From Kapaibacterium sp044224925 (GTDB taxonomy: Bacteria; Bacteroidota; Ignavibacteria; Kapaibacteriales; Kapaibacteriaceae): a stretch of 64,000 nucleotides of DNA. Each line of letters starts with the position of its first letter. The first letter of the stretch is position 1. Shown here piece by piece: positions 51,604 through 61,464 of the stretch. A program made the translations under genes and the position numbers. The stretch is taken from assembly GCA_044224925.1 (NCBI GenBank), contig JBGAJM010000004.1, forward strand, positions 124,001-188,000. Reading direction: 5' to 3'. Under the pieces are notes generated by a model. That model made no database searches. It was not told the origin of the DNA and saw only the letters and a list, made by a program, of their open reading frames with translations.

Positions 51604-53517
51604 ATGAAACTCAACGCAAACATTCCGGACGGTCCCATTCAACAAAAGTGGGACAAGCATATTGCCGACAGTAAGCTGGTGAATCCTGCGAACAAGCGGA
51701 AGTTCACCGTGCTCGTGGTGGGAACCGGACTTGCCGGTGCTTCGGCCGCGGCAACGCTGGCGGAGTTGGGCTACAACGTCCACGCCTACACGTATCACGA
51801 CAGTGCACGACGAGCGCACTCGATCGCGGCACAGGGCGGGATCAATGCTGCCAAGAACTATCAGAACGATGGCGACTCTGTGTGGCGACTGTTCTATGAC
51901 ACGGTCAAGGGCGGCGATTTCCGCGCGCGTGAGGCCAATGTCTATCGCCTTGCACAGGTGAGCACGAGCATCATCGACCAATGCGTTGCACAGGGCGTGC
52001 CCTTTGCGCGTGAGTACGGTGGCTACCTCTCCAACCGGTCGTTCGGCGGTGCACAAGTGTCGCGAACATTCTATGCTCGGGGACAAACGGGCCAGCAATT
52101 GCTGATCGGAGCCTATCAAGCACTCAGCCGTCAGGTGGGACTTGGCACCGTGACCCTGCACACGAAGAAGGAAATGATGGATCTCGTGGTAGTGAACGGC
52201 AAGGCCCGTGGCATCGTCACGCGTGATCTCAAGTCGGGAAAGATCGAATCGCACATGGCCGATGCCGTTATCCTCGCAACGGGCGGATATGGCAACGTGT
52301 TCTACTTGTCGACGAATGCAAAGGCCTGTAATGTGACGGCCACATATCGCGCCTACAAGAAGGGTGCACTGTTCGGCAATCCGTGCTACACGCAGATCCA
52401 CCCAACATGCATTCCGGTGAGCGGCGACTATCAGTCGAAGCTCACACTGATGTCCGAGTCGTTGCGCAACGATGGACGTATCTGGGTTCCAAAGCAGAAG
52501 GGTGATACACGTACACCCGATCAGATCCCCGAAAGCGATCGTGATTATTATCTCGAGCGTAAATATCCATCGTACGGGAATCTGTCGCCACGCGACATTG
52601 CCTCGCGCGCCGCAAAGCAGGTCTGCGACGAAGGTCGCGGCGTCGGTCCTGGTGGTCTCGGTGTGTATCTCGACTTTGCCGATGCCATCAAACGTCTTGG
52701 TCAGGCCAAGATCGAAGAGCGCTACGGCAACCTCTTCGAGATGTACGAGCGCATCACAGGCGAGAACCCCTACGAGGTGCCAATGCGCATCTATCCGGCC
52801 GTGCACTATACTATGGGCGGCCTGTGGGTGGACTACAACCTGATGTCGAACCTTCCTGGTCTCTTTGTCCTTGGCGAGGCCAACTTCTCCGATCACGGCG
52901 CGAACCGTCTTGGAGCATCGGCACTGATGCAAGGCTTGGCGGACGGATACTTTGTGATCCCGTACACGATCGGCGGATACTTTGCACAGGGCGGATTCGA
53001 CAAAGTGAGTTCGGACTCTGCCGAGGCCAAGCAAGCTGTTGCCGAGGCCACCGAACGCGTGAACAAACTTCTGTCCATCAAGGGCAAGCGTACCCCTGCC
53101 TCCTTCCACCGTGAACTTGGAAAGATCATGTGGGACCTGTGCGGAATGGCGCGCACAGAAGCGGGATTGAAGGAAGCGCTCGTGCGGATCCCGAAGCTGC
53201 GTGAGGAGTTCTGGCGCGACCTCTTGGTGCCGGGCGCTGGCGAAGAGCTCAATCAAACGCTGGAGCATGCCAATCGTGTTGCCGACTTCATGGAGTTCGC
53301 TGAACTCATGGTCACCGATGCCCTCCATCGCAACGAATCCTGCGGTGGTCACTTCCGCGAGGAGTATCAGACCGAAGACGGAGAGGCACTACGCAACGAC
53401 GAAGAGTTCGCCTATGTGGCGGCATGGGAATACAACGGTGTGGGCGTTGCGCCAACACTGCATAAGGAAGAGCTTACCTTCGATAATGTTCACCTCGCAA
53501 CGAGGAGCTACAAGTAA
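51604..53517 (+). CDS. sdhA: Succinate dehydrogenase/fumarate reductase flavoprotein subunit
   Basis: The 637-residue product has the FAD-binding start VLVVGTGLAGASAAATLAELG, and RRAHSIAAQGGINAAKNY with the His that covalently binds FAD. It also has the substrate-capping and catalytic regions (TGGYGNVFY, RIYPAVHYTMGGLWVDY, FSDHGANRLGASALMQGLADG). It oxidises succinate to fumarate or runs the reverse reaction. It is the middle gene of sdhCAB, and its TAA overlaps the sdhB start as TAATG. Confidence 0.97.
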   Translation: MKLNANIPDGPIQQKWDKHIADSKLVNPANKRKFTVLVVGTGLAGASAAATLAELGYNVHAYTYHDSARRAHSIAAQGGINAAKNYQNDGDSVWRLFYDTVKGGDFRAREANVYRLAQVSTSIIDQCVAQGVPFAREYGGYLSNRSFGGAQVSRTFYARGQTGQQLLIGAYQALSRQVGLGTVTLHTKKEMMDLVVVNGKARGIVTRDLKSGKIESHMADAVILATGGYGNVFYLSTNAKACNVTATYRAYKKGALFGNPCYTQIHPTCIPVSGDYQSKLTLMSESLRNDGRIWVPKQKGDTRTPDQIPESDRDYYLERKYPSYGNLSPRDIASRAAKQVCDEGRGVGPGGLGVYLDFADAIKRLGQAKIEERYGNLFEMYERITGENPYEVPMRIYPAVHYTMGGLWVDYNLMSNLPGLFVLGEANFSDHGANRLGASALMQGLADGYFVIPYTIGGYFAQGGFDKVSSDSAEAKQAVAEATERVNKLLSIKGKRTPASFHRELGKIMWDLCGMARTEAGLKEALVRIPKLREEFWRDLLVPGAGEELNQTLEHANRVADFMEFAELMVTDALHRNESCGGHFREEYQTEDGEALRNDEEFAYVAAWEYNGVGVAPTLHKEELTFDNVHLATRSYK

Positions 53518-54260
53518 TGAACCTCCGACTCCACATTTGGCGCCAAGCCGGACCTTCAGCCGAAGGTTCGCTCAAGGCGTATGACGTGAACAATGTTTCC
53601 GAGCACATGAGCTTCCTTGAGATGCTCGACGTGCTGAACGAAGACCTTATCGGCAAGGGAGAATCACCCGTTGCCTTCGACCATGATTGTCGCGAAGGGA
53701 TCTGCGGATCGTGCGGCATGGTGGTGAACGGTGTTCCGCACGGACCCGAGCGGAAGACCACCGTCTGTCAGTTGCACATGCGCAAGTTCAAGGACGGCGA
53801 CGAGATCTACATCGAACCATGGCGTGCATCGGCCTTCCCCGTCACACGCGACCTGGTGGTGGACCGTGCTGCGTTCGACCGGATCATTCAAAAGGGTGGA
53901 TTCGTTTCCGTGAACACGGGCAATGCGCAAGACGGTAATGCCATTCCGATCGCAAAGACGGATGCGGATCGAGCCATGGACGCCGCTGCCTGTATTGGAT
54001 GCGGGGCCTGTGTGGCCGCCTGTCCGAACGCGTCGGCCATGCTCTTCGTTGCCGCCAAGATCGGCCACCTTGCCGCCTTGCCACAGGGACAGGCCGAGCG
54101 CGACAGTCGTGCTCGCGACATGGTCCTGCAAATGGATGCAGAGGGCTTTGGTTCGTGCACGAATCACTACGAATGCGAGGCCGCTTGTCCGAAAGGCATC
54201 AGCGTTGAGTTCATCGCTCGTATGAACCGTGACTTCGTCAATGCCTCGTTAAAGGGATAA
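53517..54260 (+). CDS. sdhB: Succinate dehydrogenase/fumarate reductase iron-sulfur subunit
   Basis: The 247-residue protein carries the three cluster motifs: CREGICGSCGMVVNG with a distal Cys in TTVCQLHM for the [2Fe-2S] cluster, CIGCGACVAACPNAS, and CTNHYECEAACPKGI for the [4Fe-4S] and [3Fe-4S] clusters. It relays electrons from FAD to the hemes and quinone. Its start overlaps sdhA by one base, and its last 12 bases overlap the convergent pdxJ gene. Confidence 0.97.
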   Translation: MNLRLHIWRQAGPSAEGSLKAYDVNNVSEHMSFLEMLDVLNEDLIGKGESPVAFDHDCREGICGSCGMVVNGVPHGPERKTTVCQLHMRKFKDGDEIYIEPWRASAFPVTRDLVVDRAAFDRIIQKGGFVSVNTGNAQDGNAIPIAKTDADRAMDAAACIGCGACVAACPNASAMLFVAAKIGHLAALPQGQAERDSRARDMVLQMDAEGFGSCTNHYECEAACPKGISVEFIARMNRDFVNASLKG

Positions 54261-54965
54261 GGCCCGAAGCATTTCCTTCACGGCTTCTGAAAGGCCGATG
54301 AAGGCGGCGCGGCTGATAAGGGCGTGTCCGATGCTCACCTCTTCGATCTCGGGGATCGTGCAGATGGGACCGACGTTGCGTACGTCGAGTCCGTGACCGG
54401 CCGTGACGACCAGTCCTGCCTGCGCAGCATATTCTGCCGCTACGCGAAGTCGCGTGAGTTGCGCCTCTGCTTCAATACGCGTTCGTGCATTCGCGTACGT
54501 ACCCGTATGAAGTTCGATGATGTCGATGTTCGCACGAAGGCAGGCGTCGATCTGCGTTTGATCGGGCTCAACGAAGAAGCTCACCAAGATCCCTTTGGCA
54601 TGCATGGCCGATGCAACGTCGGTCAGGAAATGCACGTGGTGCGCAGCATCAAGGCCGCCCTCGGTCGTGAGCTCCTCCCGCTTTTCAGGGACGATCGTCA
54701 CAAGGTCCGGAATGATATCCAAGGCAACGGCAATGATCGACTCCGTGGCGGCCATCTCTAGGTCGAGCTTCGTAGTGACCACGTCGCGAAGGACCCGAAC
54801 ATCGCGATCGTTCACATGTCTGCGGTCTTCACGTAAGTGGCACACGATCCCTGATGCACCCGCCATCTCGGCGATCACTGCAGCGTGGACGGGGTCCGGT
54901 TCCAAGCCCCCGCGAGCCTCGCGAAGGGTGGCAATGTGATCGATGTTAACAGCTAATCGCGGCAT
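54249..54965 (-). CDS. pdxJ: Pyridoxine 5'-phosphate synthase
   Basis: The 238-residue TIM-barrel protein has the PdxJ start RLAVNIDHIATLREARGG, then DPVHAAVIAEMAGASGIVCH, REDRRHVNDRDVRVLRDV, the TEGGLD block, ELHTGTYANA and AGHGLDVRNVG. It joins 1-deoxyxylulose-5-phosphate and 3-amino-2-oxopropyl phosphate to form PNP in DXP-dependent vitamin B6 synthesis. The ATG at 54965 has AAGG about 8 bases upstream; a GTG two codons earlier is possible. A TAAATTCG box at 55023-55030 (minus) is a possible promoter. pdxA is not in the window. Confidence 0.96.
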   Translation of the reverse strand: MPRLAVNIDHIATLREARGGLEPDPVHAAVIAEMAGASGIVCHLREDRRHVNDRDVRVLRDVVTTKLDLEMAATESIIAVALDIIPDLVTIVPEKREELTTEGGLDAAHHVHFLTDVASAMHAKGILVSFFVEPDQTQIDACLRANIDIIELHTGTYANARTRIEAEAQLTRLRVAAEYAAQAGLVVTAGHGLDVRNVGPICTIPEIEEVSIGHALISRAAFIGLSEAVKEMLRALSL

Positions 54966-55022
54966 TGTCACCTTCCTGTAACCAAAAACTTCAACAAGGT
55001 ATGTTCCCCTGATAGAGCGTTC

Positions 55023-55030
55023 CGAATTTA
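55023..55030 (-). promoter_or_regulatory. -7-like box TAAATTCG of pdxJ
   Basis: TAAATTCG on the minus strand lies in the 122-base divergent gap, 57 bases before the pdxJ ATG. The rest of the gap toward the next gene shows GGAGGA just before the GTG at 55088 but no clear plus-strand promoter. Confidence 0.35.
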
Positions 55031-55087
55031 CGTCGTTCTACGGCGTGATTTCAGTCTAATTGCTGATTTGAACCAAACGGAGGAAGA

Positions 55088-58000
55088 GTGAGCAAGGTTT
55101 CTCGTTTTCGACATATCGTGATCTGCGCAATGCTGGTCATGACCGGCGTTGTTGCATCCTATGCGGCGACCATCCCGGGTTCGTCACGCATCGTCGGTTT
55201 CCAATCGAATGCAGGGCAATGGCCATCGCATGTGTTGTTCCTCGCAAAGTCGCAAGGTGTTGACGTATGGATCACCCGCACGGGTATGATCTTCGATCAG
55301 CATCAAACGGATGCAACGAACACAATGAACGGACAGGCCATTCAAACAACATGGGTCGGTGCGTCCTTCGACGGCGTGATCGAACCAACCGGTCCGCTTC
55401 ACACCGTATCCTACTTCACGGGTCCTCAAAACGGAACCGCACCGATCGCGACCGTGTACGATGTTGTGAGATTGCGCAATGTCTATCCCGGCATCGACGT
55501 TGTGTACAGAACCATCAACGGAAAGGTTCGTTACGACTTCGATGTACATCCGGGTGCCGACGCATCCATGATCGCCATGTCGTGGAAAGGTGCTCATGGA
55601 ATGCAGGCAAAGGATGCCTCGCTCCGCCTTGGTACGTTCGGTACCTTTGAGGACGGTGTTGTGATCGACGAGCTGACGGCGTTCCAACAGGGAGCATCGA
55701 CGGTTCCTTGCCGCTTCGACGTAGCGCGCAATGGGAACGACTACACGGCATCCTTCAAGCTTGGTGCCTATGATCGTTCACGACCTCTGACCATCGACCC
55801 GCTCGTGTATTCCTCCTTCTATGGTGGAGATGGTGATGATCGTATCACCGGGATGAAGATCCTTCCGAACGGTGATCTGGTCTATGTTGGCTATACCACA
55901 TCGAGCACCGTACCGAGCGCTGCCGGTGGATATCAGACGTCGGTGGTGGGCGGACAGGAGTCCTTTGTTGTGGTCATGGACAAAAAGCTCAGTCGAATCA
56001 AGGCGTTCTCCTACCTCGGTGGTGGCAACGATGATCGCGCCAAGAGCGTGGCCGTTGATGCGAACGGTGGCATCTATGTTGTTGGAGAGACCCTTTCGCC
56101 GAACTTCCCCGGAACGAACAGTTCATTTGGTCAGGTGTATTCCGCCGGCATCGACGGATTTGCCGTGAAGCTCTCTGCTGACCTGAAGAAGCTCGAGTAT
56201 GGCGGGTTCATTCGTGGCAACAAGGATGAGATCGTCTATGCCTGTGCTATCGATGGATTGAACAATCTCTTCATTTGCGGAAGCACGAATTCAACGATCA
56301 ACTTCCCGACAACGAATGCCTATAAGAAGACCAATCTTGGTCAGACCGATGCCTTCTTGTGCAAGATCACGCCAACAGGTGCGACGTTTGCCTTCTCCAC
56401 CTATTACGGTAGCGATGGAAACGATATCTTCTGGGGTGTGCATGTCGACGCGTCCGGTTCTGTCTATGTAACGGGTTCGACAACGTCACCGAATTTCGAG
56501 TACGCTCCCGTTCCTCCGATGATCGGTCGTCCGCCTCGTGAGGACCTCTCGAAGGTTCCGTACGATCGCACGTTCAATGGTGGAAACACCGATGCTGTCT
56601 GTTGTAAGTTCGGACCCGATGGTGGTGGACCGATCTATGCGACGTTCTTTGGCGGAGCCGGAGACGACGTCGGCAAGGGCCTGTTCACCGACGAGCTGGG
56701 ACGTTGCTGGATCGTAGGGGAAACCACATCCGCCGATCTTCCTGCTCAGATCGGATTCCAGCAAACGCGTGTTGGAAAGATCGATCTGTTCTATGCCGGA
56801 TTCACCGACGATGGCAAAGGTCTATCCGGAGCTTCCTACTTCGGTGGCACCGGTGATGAGACCGTGATGTGGGTGGATCATGACAAGAACTACAATGCTA
56901 TCGTCGGCGGTACGACAACATCGGGAGACCTGCCGATCAAGGGTACGGGCACGACCGGTTTGCGCCAAGGTCCAACGGACGGCTTCGTTGCAACGTGGAC
57001 GTTGACCGCCGTTGTCTACTGCGATCTTATCGGTGGTACGAAATCCGACGCGATCTCCGCTGTTGATGTTGATGTCAATGGCGATCTCTACTTTGGTGGA
57101 TACACGAATTCCGACGCGATGATCGTTCGCGATTCCGCATTGCAGGTGAACTACCGCGGCGGAGTGAATGATGGCTTCATGGGCAAGATCGCCATGGGCA
57201 TCATGGACCTCTCGACGCCTGATGGTGGCGAGTCGTTGTGTTCAGGCGTGAATGCCACGATCGCTTGGTCGACCACCGATATTGCTGCGACGGAGAAATT
57301 CTACGTTGAAGTGTCTTCTGACGAAGGCGCTACATGGACGACCATCGCCAATAACCTTACGGTCCGCAGCTATGTCTGGAAGCCGTCTGCCGCCTTCCCC
57401 GCCGGCAACAAGTACTTGGCACGCGTCACGGGTGAGCGCGGACATGTGTCACGCAGTAAGAACACGTTCAGCCTGTCGAATCCACCTGCCATCACGAAGC
57501 AGCCGGATGGCGTTGGAGGTTGCGATGGCAAGTCGGTGACAATGGTCGTTGAAGCAAGCGGCACAGCGTTGAAGTATCAATGGAAATTCAATGGTACGGC
57601 CATCAATGGCGCAACCGATCCGAGCTATACGATCACATCCTTGAATGCTGCCAACTCCGGCAAGTACGAAGTGACGGTCACCGGTTCCTGTAATCCTCCC
57701 GTCACAAGTCGGGTGATGACCGTCAGCGTGGTCGCACCGACGGCCGTCACCACACAGCCAGCCGGAGTGACCGTCGAAGCAAAGAAGCCGTTCAAGCTGA
57801 GTGTTACGGCAACCGGCGATTCGCTGAAGTACCAGTGGAAACTCAACGGTAGCTCGATCCCTGCTCCTGCGGGAACGATGGCAGAATACTCCGTTGCAAG
57901 CGCGTCCACCGTTGATGCCGGCGCATATACCTGCGAGGTATCCGGTACGTGCGGTACGGTCACATCCAATGTTGCTGACGTGGTCGTGACGCCAACAACC

Positions 58001-58273
58001 GGCGTACAAGAAGAACTTCCAACATCATCATTCCGTGTGCTGGGTCCGAATCCGGCATCTCATTCCGTGTCCGTGATGCTCGCCGAAGACCTGGGTGACA
58101 ATGGAACGATCTCGCTTATCGATGTGCAGGGTGTTGTCGTGCTTTCGATGTCGGTGGAGAACAATGCACGACTCCTTTCCATCCCTGTTCAGGATCTCGC
58201 CGTTGGGTCATACACGATCCAGCTTCGTACATCGCATGGATATGCTCGTGGTCGGATCGTCGTTGTTCGGTAA
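55088..58273 (+). CDS. SBBP-repeat/Ig-like T9SS protein, first of three tandem paralogs
   Basis: The 1061-residue product starts at a GTG with GGAGGA 4 to 5 bases upstream. Its order is a signal peptide, a DUF7948-like module (FQSNAGQWPSHVLFLAKSQG to DVVYRTINGKVRYDFDVHPG), an SBBP propeller (about 235-690; SSFYGGDGDDRITGM, FSYLGGGNDDRAKSV, FSTYYGSDGNDIFW, ASYFGGTGDETVM), and a PDGGESLCSGVNATIAW beta domain. Two Ig-like domains (LKYQWKFNGTAING, LKYQWKLNGSS) and a T9SS type A tail (RVLGPNPASHSVSVMLAED to GRIVVVR) follow. It is probably a surface adhesin. The next gene is its close paralog. Confidence 0.92.
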   Translation: MSKVSRFRHIVICAMLVMTGVVASYAATIPGSSRIVGFQSNAGQWPSHVLFLAKSQGVDVWITRTGMIFDQHQTDATNTMNGQAIQTTWVGASFDGVIEPTGPLHTVSYFTGPQNGTAPIATVYDVVRLRNVYPGIDVVYRTINGKVRYDFDVHPGADASMIAMSWKGAHGMQAKDASLRLGTFGTFEDGVVIDELTAFQQGASTVPCRFDVARNGNDYTASFKLGAYDRSRPLTIDPLVYSSFYGGDGDDRITGMKILPNGDLVYVGYTTSSTVPSAAGGYQTSVVGGQESFVVVMDKKLSRIKAFSYLGGGNDDRAKSVAVDANGGIYVVGETLSPNFPGTNSSFGQVYSAGIDGFAVKLSADLKKLEYGGFIRGNKDEIVYACAIDGLNNLFICGSTNSTINFPTTNAYKKTNLGQTDAFLCKITPTGATFAFSTYYGSDGNDIFWGVHVDASGSVYVTGSTTSPNFEYAPVPPMIGRPPREDLSKVPYDRTFNGGNTDAVCCKFGPDGGGPIYATFFGGAGDDVGKGLFTDELGRCWIVGETTSADLPAQIGFQQTRVGKIDLFYAGFTDDGKGLSGASYFGGTGDETVMWVDHDKNYNAIVGGTTTSGDLPIKGTGTTGLRQGPTDGFVATWTLTAVVYCDLIGGTKSDAISAVDVDVNGDLYFGGYTNSDAMIVRDSALQVNYRGGVNDGFMGKIAMGIMDLSTPDGGESLCSGVNATIAWSTTDIAATEKFYVEVSSDEGATWTTIANNLTVRSYVWKPSAAFPAGNKYLARVTGERGHVSRSKNTFSLSNPPAITKQPDGVGGCDGKSVTMVVEASGTALKYQWKFNGTAINGATDPSYTITSLNAANSGKYEVTVTGSCNPPVTSRVMTVSVVAPTAVTTQPAGVTVEAKKPFKLSVTATGDSLKYQWKLNGSSIPAPAGTMAEYSVASASTVDAGAYTCEVSGTCGTVTSNVADVVVTPTTGVQEELPTSSFRVLGPNPASHSVSVMLAEDLGDNGTISLIDVQGVVVLSMSVENNARLLSIPVQDLAVGSYTIQLRTSHGYARGRIVVVR

Positions 58274-58303
58274 AAGGTGCGATGTCATCACGGCCTGATA
58301 TAC

Positions 58304-58311
58304 TATCTTGC
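58304..58311 (+). promoter_or_regulatory. -7-like box TATCTTGC between the first two SBBP paralogs
   Basis: TATCTTGC-CAAG-ATG again has a 4-base spacing and no Shine-Dalgarno. It lies in a 42-base gap, so the second paralog may have its own promoter rather than being a pure operon gene. Confidence 0.35.
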
Positions 58312-58315
58312 CAAG

Positions 58316-61300
58316 ATGAAACACGTCCTCCTTCTTTCGCTATTTCTCATGACGGGTGCTGCGTGGCTTGGTGCCGCGCAACACCCGTCTGGCTTTGTGG
58401 CAAACCGTGGCCAGTGGCCGAACCATGTGCTGTTCTTTGCACGTTCGGAAGGTCTTGACGTTTGGGTCACAACGAACGGTATGGTGTATGACCAGCATCG
58501 CTATGATGCTGCAACATCGACCATGCAGGGTCATGCCATCGAATGCGTATGGCAGGGTCCGTCGCATGTTCCAACCGTGGTCACGCCAGAACAGACCGCA
58601 TCGGTGTCGTTCATCACAACACGTAACGGTGCAACACAGAACATTGAAGCGCCGGTATACTCTACTGTGCGATTGGCGAATGTCTATGACAAGGTCGACG
58701 TCGTCCTGTCAACCGTGGACGGTCGCGTTCGGTACGACCTCGACACTCGCCGTGGTGCCGATATCAATTCGATCGGCATGACCTATCGCGGCGGCACGAA
58801 CATGGTCGTCGCACCAACATCCATCACGATCCCGACCTCCCTCGATGCCAAGGGCATCACGATCGATCGCCTTGCCGCCATACAGCATGGGACCCTTCTC
58901 CCTGTGCCCTGTTCGTTCGAACGTCGTGGAAACGACAAGTCGACGGTCTCCTTTGCATTGAATGCGTCAACAAAAGATCATGGTGTCACGATCGATCCAA
59001 CGGTGTATGCGTCCTACTATGGTGGTGACAACGACGATAAGATCGCAGGGATGAAGCTTACCAGCGGTGGCGACATCGTGATCGTTGGGCAGACCATGTC
59101 ACCCTCGATCCCATCTGCTCCGGGCGGCTATCAGGCAACCGGTCTCGGTGGTCAGGATGCCTTCGTTGCCATCCTTGACAAGAAGCTGCATACCGTCAAG
59201 AGCTTTACGTATCTCAGTGGTGGAAATGATGATCGTGCACGCGGTCTTTCACTCGATGCGGCAGGGAACATCTATGTGATCGGTGAGACCCTATCGAGTG
59301 ACTTCCCGACAACGTCTGGTTCTGCAGGCCAGGTGTACTCAGCGTCCATCGACGGATTCGTGGTGAAGCTCTCTCCCGATGCAAAGAAACTGTTGCTGGG
59401 AATGTTCATCAACGGAAACAAAGAAGACATCCCGATGGCCGTTGCGTTGGATGGTGACAATAACATCTTTGTCGTCGGCGGCACAACGTCCACATCGTCG
59501 TTCCCGACCACGAACGGCTATAAAAAGAACAACGGCGGTCAGCAGGATGGCTTCGTCATGAAGATCGTTGCCTCCGGCGCTGCCTATGCATTCTCGAGCT
59601 ACTACGGTAATGAAGGCATCGATTACTTCACGGCCGTGACGGTAGACGGATCCGGCGCCCCCTATATCACGGGTTATACTGCGTCCTCGAATTTTGAAAC
59701 AGCACCCAGACCAAGCTTCTGGAGTTCAGGTCGCAAGCCGTACGACCCCTCCTACAATGGGGGCGGTAGCGATGCATTCTGTATGAAGTTCGGTGAGGAC
59801 GGATCCGGACCTCGCTACTGTACCTTCTTTGGCGGGATCGGTGAAGAGCTCGGCAAAGGTGTGTTCGCCGACGAACTCGGTCGCTGTTGGATCGTCGGTG
59901 AATCGAACTCGACGGACCTTCCTGCCACGACCGGATTCCAGCAGGCTCGTGCAGGCCTCCGTGATGTGTTCATGGCCGGGTTCTCACCCGATGGGAAGGA
60001 GCTCCTTGGGTCGACATACTTCGGTGGAACTGGTGACGAGCAAGTGTTCTGGATGCAGAAGGATGCATCGAACAATGCTGTGATCGGCGGCAGCACGACA
60101 TCCATCGATTTCCCGATCAAAGGCGCCGGCACAAGTTCCAAGCGCGAAGGTGCGTCGGATGGCTTCATCGCATCGATCACCTTCACATCCAACAACTATG
60201 CCGATGTGATCAGTGGCTCGAAGGCAGATGCGATCGTGGCGATCGATATCGATCCACGCGGCGACTTCTACTATGCCGGCATCACGAACTCGGAGAAGAT
60301 CCCGATGTTCGATACCGCTGCACAACGTACCTATGGTGGTGGAGCGAATGACGGATGGATCGGCAAGGTGGCACTCGGGATCATGGACCTCTCTTCACCG
60401 AATGGTGGAGAGTCGTGGTGCATCGGTCAGAACAATACCATCACATGGGCGACGACCGATATTGCGAACACAGAGAAGTTCCTTGTTGAACTGTCATCGG
60501 ACGACGGTGCAACATGGATGGTGCTGGCGAAGGACTTCGTCGGTCGTTCCTACGTGTGGAAGCCTGCCGCTTCCACGCCGGCCGGAACGAAGTACAGAGC
60601 GCGCGTGACGGGCGAACGCGGCCACATGTCGATGAGCGAGATGACCTTTACGGTCTCGCCTCCTCCTACGATCAAGAAGCAACCTGAATCAGCGAGTGCC
60701 TGTGCAAACGGGTCCCTGGTGCTGGCGGTCGAGGCTGAAGGGGCCGGACTGAAGTATCAGTGGAAGTTCAACGGCGGCAATATCAACGGAGCGACCACTC
60801 CTTCCTATACGGTGGATCCCGTGAACGCCTCCACAGCAGGGAAGTATGAGGTTGTCGTTTCGGGCCTCTGCAACCCCATCGCGAATTCGAAACAGGTCAC
60901 CGTTTCCGTGGCTCCGGCCACGCAGATCACCAAGCAGCCAACGAGCGTTACTGTTGAATCCGGCAAGCCTTTCTCGCTGACCGTCGAGGCTGGTGGAGAT
61001 TCCCTGCGCTATCAATGGAAACTCAACGGGACGGACGTTCCTGGAGCGGCAGGGACGCAACGAACCTATACGATCGCAGCGGCCGGATCTGCTGATTCCG
61101 GTATATATACCTGTTCCGTCACTGGCGTCTGTGGAACCGTCGTCTCGGACGCCGCATCCGTGGTGATCACACCCACGACGAGCGTTGCCGAGGTCACGGA
61201 CGATGAAGGTTTCCGGATCCTGGGTCCACAACCGGCATCGGATCTGCTCTCCATTCAGCTCGGATCCTCAACGTCGCCATTGATCATCTCGATCCTGGAT

Positions 61301-61450
61301 GCACAAGGTGCAACGATCTTCACCCGCGGAACAGAACCGGGGATGAGGATCATTGGACTGTCCGTTTTGGATATTCCGTCTGGTATGTATACGTTGGTAG
61401 CTCGTAATGGTACGAGCGCGTATCGTGCGAGGGTGGTTATCGTGCATTAA
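58316..61450 (+). CDS. SBBP-repeat/Ig-like T9SS protein, second paralog
   Basis: The 1044-residue product repeats the plan of its upstream neighbour module by module. It has a signal peptide (MKHVLLLSLFLMTGAAWLGAAQ), VANRGQWPNHVLFFARSEG, DVVLSTVDGRVRYDLDTRRG, SBBP repeats (ASYYGGDNDDKIAGM, FTYLSGGNDDRARGL, FSSYYGNEGIDYFTA, STYFGGTGDEQVF), SPNGGESWCIGQNNTITW, two Ig-like domains (LKYQWKFNGGNINGA, LRYQWKLNGTDVPGA) and a T9SS tail (RILGPQPASDLLSIQLGSS). The two proteins align end to end, so they come from a gene duplication. The ATG at 58316 opens the signal peptide. Confidence 0.92.
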   Translation: MKHVLLLSLFLMTGAAWLGAAQHPSGFVANRGQWPNHVLFFARSEGLDVWVTTNGMVYDQHRYDAATSTMQGHAIECVWQGPSHVPTVVTPEQTASVSFITTRNGATQNIEAPVYSTVRLANVYDKVDVVLSTVDGRVRYDLDTRRGADINSIGMTYRGGTNMVVAPTSITIPTSLDAKGITIDRLAAIQHGTLLPVPCSFERRGNDKSTVSFALNASTKDHGVTIDPTVYASYYGGDNDDKIAGMKLTSGGDIVIVGQTMSPSIPSAPGGYQATGLGGQDAFVAILDKKLHTVKSFTYLSGGNDDRARGLSLDAAGNIYVIGETLSSDFPTTSGSAGQVYSASIDGFVVKLSPDAKKLLLGMFINGNKEDIPMAVALDGDNNIFVVGGTTSTSSFPTTNGYKKNNGGQQDGFVMKIVASGAAYAFSSYYGNEGIDYFTAVTVDGSGAPYITGYTASSNFETAPRPSFWSSGRKPYDPSYNGGGSDAFCMKFGEDGSGPRYCTFFGGIGEELGKGVFADELGRCWIVGESNSTDLPATTGFQQARAGLRDVFMAGFSPDGKELLGSTYFGGTGDEQVFWMQKDASNNAVIGGSTTSIDFPIKGAGTSSKREGASDGFIASITFTSNNYADVISGSKADAIVAIDIDPRGDFYYAGITNSEKIPMFDTAAQRTYGGGANDGWIGKVALGIMDLSSPNGGESWCIGQNNTITWATTDIANTEKFLVELSSDDGATWMVLAKDFVGRSYVWKPAASTPAGTKYRARVTGERGHMSMSEMTFTVSPPPTIKKQPESASACANGSLVLAVEAEGAGLKYQWKFNGGNINGATTPSYTVDPVNASTAGKYEVVVSGLCNPIANSKQVTVSVAPATQITKQPTSVTVESGKPFSLTVEAGGDSLRYQWKLNGTDVPGAAGTQRTYTIAAAGSADSGIYTCSVTGVCGTVVSDAASVVITPTTSVAEVTDDEGFRILGPQPASDLLSIQLGSSTSPLIISILDAQGATIFTRGTEPGMRIIGLSVLDIPSGMYTLVARNGTSAYRARVVIVH

Positions 61451-61464
61451 CGCAGGACGGTCCC

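Noticed and set aside
51559..53352. Open frame of about 597 codons on the minus strand opposite sdhA
   Set aside because: sdhA is certain; the antisense frame has no signal, domain or ribosome site and is His/Arg/Val-rich in the manner of other shadows here.
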